Shown piece after piece: positions 1 through 5,879 of a stretch of 7,749 bases of DNA (position 1 is the first letter of the stretch; each line of letters begins with the position of its first letter). The notes beneath the pieces were generated by a model. The model was given only the letters and a program-made list of their open reading frames with translations, was not told the DNA's origin and made no database searches. The DNA is taken from NCBI GenBank assembly GCA_030831005.1, contig JAURLW010000080.1, forward strand, positions 1-7,749, given 5' to 3'. The stretch comes from Bacteroidota bacterium (lineage in GTDB: Bacteria; Bacteroidota; Bacteroidia; Chitinophagales; Chitinophagaceae). The translations under genes were made by a program, and so were the position numbers.

Positions 1-405
1 ATTTTTTTAGCAGCAATAGCATTTATAGAAGGAATAGTGGTTGGCTCTATCTCTATACTTGCTTCATAAGGACTAGCTGTTTTTTTAGAAAACTGTGTTA
101 TACGATTTGGGATGGTATAGGTGAAAGGAAAGTATATTTTTTTAGCAGCAATAGCATTTATAGAAGGAATAGTGGTTGGCTCTATCTCTATACTTGCTTC
201 ATAAGGACTAGCTGTTTTTTTAGAAAACTGTGTTATACGATTTGGGATGGTATAAGTAAAAGGAAAGTATATTTTTTTAGCAGCAATAGCATTTATAGAA
301 GGAATAGTAGTTGGCTCTATCTCTATGCTTGCTTCGTATGTACTTGTAGTTTTATTAGCAAAGGTATGTCCTCTGTTGGGGCCTCCATAAACCGTTTGAA
401 ATTTA
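1..405 (-). repeat. 135-bp in-frame tandem repeat (three units visible, continues off the edge)
   Basis: Units lie at 1-135, 136-270 and 271-405. The first two differ at only two positions (120/255 and 123/258), and both changes are synonymous (TTC/TTT and ACC/ACT). In the third unit, the 60 bases 271-330 differ from its neighbour at only two positions, again synonymous. Beyond about 335 the third unit decays: roughly half of the 29 residues before the YEAS motif still match (for example PNR, then F, K, T and S). Each unit is exactly 45 codons, so copy number can change without breaking the frame. The array encodes the distal part of the vWA protein, and its far end is outside the window. Confidence 0.95.
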
Positions 406-1736
406 ATGGGCTTAATACGAATTGCCAATAATTCAGTTAACGAATCGGGAGTAAATGAAAACTCTTCTTTATAAATAACAGACTTCGTAACAAGTTTTGT
501 TTTTACAATGCCAATGGGTGCTTTCGCTTGTTTATAAAAATAATAGAGCTGTTTGCTAGCTATAAAATCTAGAGTATCTCTATTTATTTCTGATTCTTCT
601 TCCTGGCGGTAAGTAATTTTTTTAGCCGCCATACCCGAATATGGATTAGGTATATTATACTTAATTTCAAATGATCTTAACTTCTTTATACTTAATAAAT
701 AAGTCAATGCTAAGGTGTCGACCTCAACCGGAGTTTCGGGTACTAATAATTTAATGGTGTTTAACCAATAAGGTTTTAATACCGTGTTTTCAAAAGCTAA
801 ATGAACATAAGGTAATTTATTAAGCGAATTGATTTGAGCCAGAAAGATAGTATCCATTTTTCTTTCCACTATTTCATCGCTAGTATCTTTAAGTGGTGTA
901 GGTTTTTTGTTGGCTAAAAGTTTTATTTGATTGAGCTTGGGGGCAATTACTATTTTAAAATAAGCGATTTTGTTAATAGGCTTAATTTCATTCATATTCG
1001 CTTTTAAACCACTCAAATAATCTTCTGCAGTAGTAGTTTTTAGTTCAGGTACTAAAAATTTAGGTTTGTAGGCTTGCAGAATGGTATTGGTAGCAAGCGT
1101 AGCTTCTGCATCATTAGTTACTTTCAAGTAAGTACCCAAACAGGCGTATTGCAACTCGAGCGGTTGGTAATTTATTAAACCAATGATATAGGGTTGAAAC
1201 TTTATCTTTTTTTCAAGCAATAATTTCACTACTTCACAAATATTTCCATTGCAACTTTCACCACCATCAGTAATTAAGATTAAGCTGTAATTATAATTGC
1301 TGGTATTAATAAGATCATTCTCTGCCGCTTCTTTTAAAGAGTAAGCAATGGGAGATACACCCAAAGGCTTAAGGCTATTCATGCGCAAAAATAATTGGGT
1401 AGCATTACTTTTTCCAAAGGGTACTTCTAATTTGGTATCAAAGCAATTGTTTTCTTGAGCCGTATGTTGATGTCCATAAACACGCAAACCAAATTCTACA
1501 TTGGGGTTTACTTTATAAATACTGTCTACAATTTGATCAATGATTTTACCCGCAGCTTTAAAGCGAATTTGATTAGCCTGCCAAGATTCTAACATACTTG
1601 AAGACCCGTCTACTAAAAACAAAATCCTGGGTTGAATAAGAGCATTGTTTTGCCCCCAAATAATGCTAATCGGCAGTATTACCGCCAAGGCAATAAGTAG
1701 AAAAAAACGGTATAAATGTTTTAATAAGGGGTTCAT
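1..1736 (-). CDS. Exported vWA-domain protein with C-terminal 45-residue tandem repeats (partial, C-terminus off the left edge)
   Basis: The reading frame is open from the ATG at 1736-1734 to the window edge, giving at least 578 residues with no stop. Residues 1-30 look like a signal peptide or membrane anchor: K6 and R10, then a hydrophobic stretch ending near WGQ. Residues about 38-190 form a vWA domain. The metal-site (MIDAS) motif is D44-G-S46-S-S48, and the strand ILITDGGESC (154-163) carries the late Asp. The usual MIDAS Thr appears to be Ser129 in GVSPI. Residues 190-445 have no family I recognise. From about residue 445 the protein consists of 45-residue repeats containing PYEASIEIEP and IPSINAIAAKK. 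vWA domains usually bind proteins through a metal ion, so a surface or periplasmic binding role is inferred. It is divergent from purN with its own candidate promoter. Exact function, total length and any T9SS sorting domain cannot be seen. The gene call is firm and the role is not. Confidence 0.88.
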   Translation of the reverse strand, partial: MNPLLKHLYRFFLLIALAVILPISIIWGQNNALIQPRILFLVDGSSSMLESWQANQIRFKAAGKIIDQIVDSIYKVNPNVEFGLRVYGHQHTAQENNCFDTKLEVPFGKSNATQLFLRMNSLKPLGVSPIAYSLKEAAENDLINTSNYNYSLILITDGGESCNGNICEVVKLLLEKKIKFQPYIIGLINYQPLELQYACLGTYLKVTNDAEATLATNTILQAYKPKFLVPELKTTTAEDYLSGLKANMNEIKPINKIAYFKIVIAPKLNQIKLLANKKPTPLKDTSDEIVERKMDTIFLAQINSLNKLPYVHLAFENTVLKPYWLNTIKLLVPETPVEVDTLALTYLLSIKKLRSFEIKYNIPNPYSGMAAKKITYRQEEESEINRDTLDFIASKQLYYFYKQAKAPIGIVKTKLVTKSVIYKEEFSFTPDSLTELLAIRIKPIKFQTVYGGPNRGHTFANKTTSTYEASIEIEPTTIPSINAIAAKKIYFPFTYTIPNRITQFSKKTASPYEASIEIEPTTIPSINAIAAKKIYFPFTYTIPNRITQFSKKTASPYEASIEIEPTTIPSINAIAAKK

Positions 1737-1750
1737 TTTAGCTTGTAGGC

Positions 1751-1769
1751 TATGTGCTTGATGCACATA
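1751..1769. promoter_or_regulatory. Perfect 7-bp dyad in the vWA 5' leader (operator or hairpin)
   Basis: TATGTGC (1751-1757) and GCACATA (1763-1769) are perfect inverted repeats separated by TTGAT. The element lies 15 bases upstream of the vWA start codon and just downstream of that gene's candidate promoter, so it would sit at the 5' end of the transcript. It could be a short hairpin affecting translation or stability, or a binding site for a dimeric repressor. No T-run follows it on either strand, so it is unlikely to be an intrinsic terminator. Its function is inferred only from shape and position. Confidence 0.4.
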
Positions 1770-1783
1770 AAATTATAAGGATA

Positions 1784-1817
1784 TAAAGTTAGAATATTTT
1801 GTGGGTTTAATTACAAA
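1784..1817 (-). promoter_or_regulatory. Candidate Bacteroidota-type promoter for the vWA gene
   Basis: On the minus strand TTTG (1817-1814) is followed after 22 bases by TAACTTTA (1791-1784). This resembles the Bacteroidota -33 TTTG and -7 TAnnTTTG elements, with A in place of the final G and a spacer slightly longer than usual. The predicted transcript would start near 1780, giving a leader of about 45 bases that contains the dyad at 1751-1769. AT-rich DNA produces such matches by chance, so this is a candidate only. Confidence 0.4.
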
Positions 1818-1846
1818 TTCTTATGCATTTCATACGAGTTCTAAAG

Positions 1847-1854
1847 TATCTTTA
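1847..1854 (+). promoter_or_regulatory. Candidate -7 box for the purN-porZ-recO cluster
   Basis: TATCTTTA followed by C fits the TAnnTTTG pattern except at its last base. Transcription would start near 1859 and leave a leader of about 55 bases before the purN ATG. No clear TTTG -33 element lies at the proper distance upstream. A second similar string, TATCTTTT (1906-1913), touches the start codon and is an alternative. The identical octamer TATCTTTA also lies upstream of the M23 peptidase gene at 5868. Confidence 0.35.
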
Positions 1855-1913
1855 CACCATTATTAATACGATTATAAAAATTAATTCGTTTTATTTATTA
1901 CAATATATCTTTT

Positions 1914-2474
1914 ATGAAGTCTATTATAGTTTTTGCGTCTGGTGCTGGCAGCAATTTTTCTAGTATAATGCAGTATGCAAAAACGACTGATACCTTTTCT
2001 ATAGCTTTATTAGTGGTTAACAAAGAAGATGCTCCAGTAATCCAATTAGCTAAGGAACAAGCTATACCGGTATTATTGTTAAATAAGGAAACGTTTAATA
2101 GTGCCGAATGGATAGCTACATTAATCACTTATCAGCCCTCTCTTATTGTTTTAGCGGGTTTTTTATGGAAATTGCCGGAGCATATCGTACACGCATTTCC
2201 TAATAAAATAATCAATATTCACCCTGCTCTTTTACCAAAGCATGGTGGAAAGGGAATGTATGGAATGCGTGTACATCAAGCAGTAAAGGATGCAAAAGAA
2301 ACTGAATCAGGAATTACCATTCATTATGTAAACGAACATTATGATGAAGGTGCAATTATACTGCAAGAGAAAATAGCTATTGCTATTGACGATTCAGCAG
2401 CAGACATTGCCAAAAAAGTGCAACAATTAGAACATCATTTTTTACCCATTACCATTGATAATTTATTACAATAG
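1914..2474 (+). CDS. purN: Phosphoribosylglycinamide formyltransferase (GAR transformylase)
   Basis: This cytoplasmic enzyme transfers a formyl group from 10-formyltetrahydrofolate to GAR, the third step of de novo purine synthesis. The 186-residue length is normal for the family. The N-terminal phosphate-binding loop ASGAGSNF (residues 8-15) follows the first strand. The folate-side motif NIHPALLPKHGG (101-112) gives the catalytic Asn101 and His103. Asp144 in HYDEGAII completes the Asn-His-Asp triad known from E. coli PurN. GKGMYGMRVHQAV after the PK motif differs from the proteobacterial form and, from memory, is the version usual in Bacteroidota. The ATG at 1914 begins at the expected MKSIIVFASG strand, with no Shine-Dalgarno sequence. 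It is the first gene of a plus-strand cluster, and its stop lies five bases before the preferred porZ start. Identification is firm. Confidence 0.96.
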   Translation: MKSIIVFASGAGSNFSSIMQYAKTTDTFSIALLVVNKEDAPVIQLAKEQAIPVLLLNKETFNSAEWIATLITYQPSLIVLAGFLWKLPEHIVHAFPNKIINIHPALLPKHGGKGMYGMRVHQAVKDAKETESGITIHYVNEHYDEGAIILQEKIAIAIDDSAADIAKKVQQLEHHFLPITIDNLLQ

Positions 2475-2479
2475 TGTTT

Positions 2480-4762
2480 ATGAAATATAGTTTTATACTT
2501 TGTTTGTTTTTTTCAATTCCTGTTCTTGCGCAAGAACAAGCTATTGGGGCTTGGCAATCGCATCTTTCTTATAATCTAGCTTTAGGGGTAAGTACCAATG
2601 GTACCGATGTATTTGCAGCTACTGAAATAGCACCTTATGTATATCATACAAAAGATGGTAGTTTTGAGACATTCAGTAAAGTTAATGGCTTACATGATGT
2701 ACAAACTACCCATACCGCCTATGATACCACTAACGATTGCTTCGTTTTTGCATATGCAAATGGCAACTTAGATTTTTATCAGGATGATTATTTTTTTTCT
2801 ATTCCCGATATAAAATTGAAAACCATAACAGGTTCAAAAACAATTAACCGATTATACACTAATAACGGCTGGTTATATGTAGCTACTGATTTTGGACTGG
2901 TGCTTATTGATATACAAAATAGAGAAGTAAAAAATACTTATACCTTAATAGCTAATTCGCAAACCTTATCTATTAAAGATGTGTGTATACACCAATCTAA
3001 TATTTATGTATGCACTAATGCTGGCATTTATAAAGCCAATAAGAATAATCCTTTTTTACAATCTATGAACAATTGGTCGCTTCTTGCTGCCACTAACTCT
3101 AGCGCTTGCATTACAAGCAATGGTCAAGATTTGTTCTGGTCTAAAAAAGATAGCCTTTTTCAAATCAATCAAGCTAATAGCGTCTTTAAGTTTAAAGTTG
3201 ACAAACCCATAACTTATTTGGGTAGTACAACAAGTAATTTGGTGCTTTGTACTTTTTCTGATTCATTAGGTGTGGGAAGTTTTGTAAAGTACAATAGTAA
3301 TTTACAAAAATTAGATTCTATAAGAATGGGAAAACCTGTTCAAGCAGTTTGTTTGCTCAATGGTTCTTGGATGGTTGCGGATGCTTATGAGGGATTAAAG
3401 TACTTGACTAACTCAGGTTCTAATTTGTCTTTACGTTTCGATTGTCCTACTACTTATACTGCTTTCAGTATTTTGGCAGACAATACTAAACTTATTGTGG
3501 CACACGGAGGTCATGACGACAAGTTTGGTCCTATGAATAGTCCAGCAGGAATTTCTTTTAGAAATGATCCTTTTAAATGGAAAAATTATACGGCTTGGAC
3601 TTATCCATTTTTTAGTGATACCGTCAGAGATTTTTTATGTTTAGCCAAAGATCCTATTGATGCTACACTTTATGCTGGCACGTATTATAATGGTATGTGG
3701 TCTTTTAAAAGTGATGGCACCGCTACTGCTTTCAAACAGAACTCTTTCTTAAGCGAGTCAGCAACGGAACCAGGTAATTATAATGTAACCGGATTAGCAT
3801 TTGATAGCTATGGAAATTTATGGATAAATCAGTTTGGATCTACAAAAGAGTTGATTTGTAAAAAAAGAAATAACTCGATATATAAATTTCAGATCCCCAA
3901 CGCTACAAGACCCATACCATATGCAGCAGCGGGTTTGCTTATTGATGATTACAATCAAAAATGGTATTTCGCTCCAAGAGGTGGCGGTGTAATTGTTTAT
4001 AATGATAACAATACTATCGAAAACGCTAATGATGATACATATGTACAATTACTTTCTGGAAAAGGTGCAGGAAATTTACCAAGCAATCAAGTGAATTGTC
4101 TAGCTAAAGATCAATCAGGTGCTATTTGGATTGGAACAGATAATGGCATCGGTATTGTAAATTGCCCAAGAAATGTAATAGCACGAACTTGTGAAGCAGA
4201 AATTAGAATTGTGCAATATGATTTATTTGCATCTTATTTATTTTCTGGTCAGAATATTACTGCAATAGCAGTAGATGGTGCTAATAGAAAATGGGTGGGT
4301 TCAAACAATGGCGTATGGCTTATTAGTGAAGATGCTACAAAAATTATTCAACGATTTACAGTAGCCAATAGCCCCTTGCCATCTAATAATATAAACACGA
4401 TAAGTATAGATAACAAAACAGGTGATGTTTATTTTGGTACGGAATTTGGATTAGTTAGTTTTAAAAGTACAGCTACCGAAGGAACAGAAACGTATAATGA
4501 TGTATTGGTTTATCCTAATCCTATTAGTAGTGCAAGTTTTTCTGGCACTATTGCTATTAAAGGCCTGTTAGAAAATGCTGATGTGCGCTTTACGGATATC
4601 AACGGTCAATTAGTATATAAAACTAAAGCGCTTGGTGGACAAGCTACCTGGAATGGCATAGATTATACAGGGCATAAACCAGCCCCAGGTGTTTACTTAA
4701 TTTTTGCTGCTGATAAATTAGGACAAGATGTAATGGTTTCTAAATTGATAATTAATCCTTAG
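2480..4762 (+). CDS. porZ: PorZ-like type IX secretion component: beta-propeller protein with T9SS C-terminal sorting domain
   Basis: The protein has 760 residues. It has a signal peptide (MKYSFILCLFFSIPVLAQ), then AIGAWQSHLSYN, the opening typical of PorZ. Residues about 25-670 are propeller blades. Two-component-regulator-type propeller repeats are clear at about 437 (GLAFDSYGNLWI), 483, 537 (CLAKDQSGAIWIG), 592 and 637. Residues about 675-760 are a type A T9SS sorting domain: YPNP, DINGQLVY, then PAPGVYLI and a terminal KLIINP. In Porphyromonas gingivalis, PorZ (about 776 residues, two propellers plus this domain) works at the cell surface with PorU, PorV and PorQ and supplies anionic LPS to the PorU sortase. 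Length and architecture match. The ATG at 2480 is preferred over an in-frame GTG at 2474, which would overlap the purN stop and add only two residues. Its position next to recO fits gene order I recall from other Bacteroidota. The alternative is a generic T9SS-secreted propeller protein. Confidence 0.85.
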   Translation: MKYSFILCLFFSIPVLAQEQAIGAWQSHLSYNLALGVSTNGTDVFAATEIAPYVYHTKDGSFETFSKVNGLHDVQTTHTAYDTTNDCFVFAYANGNLDFYQDDYFFSIPDIKLKTITGSKTINRLYTNNGWLYVATDFGLVLIDIQNREVKNTYTLIANSQTLSIKDVCIHQSNIYVCTNAGIYKANKNNPFLQSMNNWSLLAATNSSACITSNGQDLFWSKKDSLFQINQANSVFKFKVDKPITYLGSTTSNLVLCTFSDSLGVGSFVKYNSNLQKLDSIRMGKPVQAVCLLNGSWMVADAYEGLKYLTNSGSNLSLRFDCPTTYTAFSILADNTKLIVAHGGHDDKFGPMNSPAGISFRNDPFKWKNYTAWTYPFFSDTVRDFLCLAKDPIDATLYAGTYYNGMWSFKSDGTATAFKQNSFLSESATEPGNYNVTGLAFDSYGNLWINQFGSTKELICKKRNNSIYKFQIPNATRPIPYAAAGLLIDDYNQKWYFAPRGGGVIVYNDNNTIENANDDTYVQLLSGKGAGNLPSNQVNCLAKDQSGAIWIGTDNGIGIVNCPRNVIARTCEAEIRIVQYDLFASYLFSGQNITAIAVDGANRKWVGSNNGVWLISEDATKIIQRFTVANSPLPSNNINTISIDNKTGDVYFGTEFGLVSFKSTATEGTETYNDVLVYPNPISSASFSGTIAIKGLLENADVRFTDINGQLVYKTKALGGQATWNGIDYTGHKPAPGVYLIFAADKLGQDVMVSKLIINP

Positions 4763-5503
4763 ATGCAGCAAAAAACAAAAGCCATTATTTTAAGAACCAC
4801 TAAATACGGGGAGACTAGTTTAATCTGCACCCTCTTCACCGAATTATACGGTATACAATCTTATCTGCTGAAGGGAGTTAGAAGTGTAGGAGTAAAGTCG
4901 AAAACGAATAGAGCTGGTTTATTGCAAGTAGGTAGTCAGTTAGATATTGTGGTTGAGCATAAGCCTAATAAGACTTTGCAAACAATTAAAGAATTTGGAA
5001 CAGCCTATTATTATCAACAAGTACAGGAGCAAGTTGTTGCTAATACCGTAGCCTTATATGCAATAGAATTATTACTTCGTTTATTACCAGAAGCCAGTAT
5101 ACAAACTGACTTATTTGATTTTACCGAACAATTTTTACAAACCCTTGATGCAACGCCTCCGGCTGAAATGGGTAATTATCCAATTTATTTTACACTTTCT
5201 TGTGCTGCATATTTAGGTTATGCCATCCAAGGTGTTTATTCTGAAAACACACCCTATTTAAGCATAACTGATGCTACATTTACAGCAAGTGCCACAGGAG
5301 ATTCAACGGTATTGAAAACAGATGCGTTAGTTTTGTTATCTGCCATTATGCAAGGTGCATCATTGCAGGATATATCACAGATAAAATCGAATAGTCAAAC
5401 TAGAAAAGAAGTATTAGATTGGTTGTTATTATTTTTAAAACAACATACAGAACACATGCATACTATGAAATCATTAGCAATTATTCATAGTATTCTACAC
5501 TAA
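4763..5503 (+). CDS. recO: DNA repair protein RecO
   Basis: RecO works with RecR (and RecF) to load RecA onto SSB-coated single-stranded DNA during recombinational repair. The 246-residue protein has the family layout. The N-terminal OB-fold (about 1-80) opens with KTKAIILRTTKYGETSLICTL and LYGIQSYLLKGVR. A helical C-terminal half follows, with YYYQQVQEQVVANTVALYAIELLLRLLPE at about 93-121. The four-cysteine zinc site present in some RecO proteins is absent; only one Cys (near residue 151) lies in the region where it would fall. I believe this is common in Bacteroidota homologues. The start ATG immediately follows the porZ TAG, which implies co-transcription and possibly translational coupling. 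The stop TAA directly abuts the stop codon of the convergent minus-strand gene. Confidence 0.93.
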   Translation: MQQKTKAIILRTTKYGETSLICTLFTELYGIQSYLLKGVRSVGVKSKTNRAGLLQVGSQLDIVVEHKPNKTLQTIKEFGTAYYYQQVQEQVVANTVALYAIELLLRLLPEASIQTDLFDFTEQFLQTLDATPPAEMGNYPIYFTLSCAAYLGYAIQGVYSENTPYLSITDATFTASATGDSTVLKTDALVLLSAIMQGASLQDISQIKSNSQTRKEVLDWLLLFLKQHTEHMHTMKSLAIIHSILH

Positions 5504-5779
5504 TTATGATCGGAAACGTTTAAAAATTTTTCCAACATAGTTTTTAAAAAAAGTAAATTGTCCTAAAGGAATACTAATCACTAAAACACATAAAGGCCAA
5601 AGTAAGCAAACACAAATAAAATAGGCAATCCAGCCTAATACACTGTTTTGATCTAAAAAAGCAAAAACTATTTTTTTACTTAACCAACTACACGAGCTGC
5701 CTCCTAAGGCAAAGGTTATAAAAACTAAGAGCAATTGAAGTGAACTAAGTTTCCATTTATTTTTTAGTTTCTCAAACAT
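5504..5779 (-). CDS. Small two-helix membrane protein, probably DUF6787 family
   Basis: The 91-residue protein MFEKLKNKWK... has two hydrophobic segments, about 12-33 (LQLLLVFITFALGG) and 48-71 (IAYFICVCLLWPLCVLVISI). A basic tail, FFKNYVGKIFKRFRS, follows. The layout and the phrases LLLVFITFALGGS, LLWPLCVLVISIPLGQF and FFKNY resemble DUF6787, a small uncharacterised inner-membrane family of Bacteroidota; I recall this from memory and did not search it. No catalytic motif is visible and the function is unknown. A longer reading frame extends to an ATG at 5836. I prefer the ATG at 5779 because the extra 19 residues (MPFQHDVV...) are unlike the family start. A perfect TAnnTTTG box at 5814-5807 also lies within that extension and would start transcription downstream of the longer start. 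It converges on recO with no gap and diverges from the M23 gene. Confidence 0.8.
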   Translation of the reverse strand: MFEKLKNKWKLSSLQLLLVFITFALGGSSCSWLSKKIVFAFLDQNSVLGWIAYFICVCLLWPLCVLVISIPLGQFTFFKNYVGKIFKRFRS

Positions 5780-5806
5780 GATGAAGGATGCCTTTTTGGA
5801 GCTTGG

Positions 5807-5814
5807 CAAAAATA
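5807..5814 (-). promoter_or_regulatory. Candidate -7 box (TATTTTTG) for the DUF6787-like gene
   Basis: Read on the minus strand, positions 5814-5807 are TATTTTTG, an exact match to the Bacteroidota TAnnTTTG element, followed by CC. Transcription would begin near 5803, about 24 bases before the preferred ATG at 5779. No well-spaced TTTG -33 element is visible. The position supports the shorter start for the gene, because a longer protein starting at 5836 would not be encoded on this transcript. Confidence 0.45.
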
Positions 5815-5867
5815 CAACATCATGCTGAAAAGGCATTTAAAATAGCGATTATTTTCTTTGGCTGCAG

Positions 5868-5875
5868 TATCTTTA
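5868..5875 (+). promoter_or_regulatory. Candidate -7 box for the M23 peptidase gene, possibly leaderless
   Basis: TATCTTTA lies with only four T bases between it and the ATG at 5880. In Bacteroidota the TAnnTTTG box usually ends a few bases before the transcription start, so the transcript would begin at or within a base or two of the start codon. It is the same octamer as at 1847. The last base differs from consensus and the -33 region is poor, so the call is tentative. Confidence 0.35.
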
Positions 5876-5879
5876 TTTT

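Noticed and set aside
1..405. The direct repeats at the left edge as a CRISPR array or intergenic satellite
   Set aside because: The period is a constant 135 bp with no variable spacers. All units are open in one minus-strand frame joined to the vWA gene, and differences between the best units are synonymous, so this is a coding repeat.
605..635. A fourth, older repeat unit suggested by a second AAKKI-type motif and A7 tract at 617-623
   Set aside because: Its spacing from the third unit is not a multiple of 135 bp and the flanking residues do not match. Chance similarity in Lys-rich sequence is more likely.
1898..2128. Minus-strand reading frame of 76 codons across the start of purN
   Set aside because: It is antisense to a confidently identified gene and has no recognisable motif.
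2474..2479. GTG start for porZ overlapping the purN stop
   Set aside because: The in-frame ATG six bases later gives a normal signal peptide starting MK. The GTG would add only Met-Phe.
3818..4048. Minus-strand reading frame of 76 codons inside porZ
   Set aside because: It is a shadow of the propeller coding sequence. The plus-strand frame carries clear propeller repeats here.
5512..5533. Weak inverted repeat GGAAA...TTTCC near the recO end as a bidirectional terminator
   Set aside because: The stem is only 5 bp, AT-rich, and inside the C-terminal codons of the minus-strand gene, with no proper T-run after a stable hairpin.
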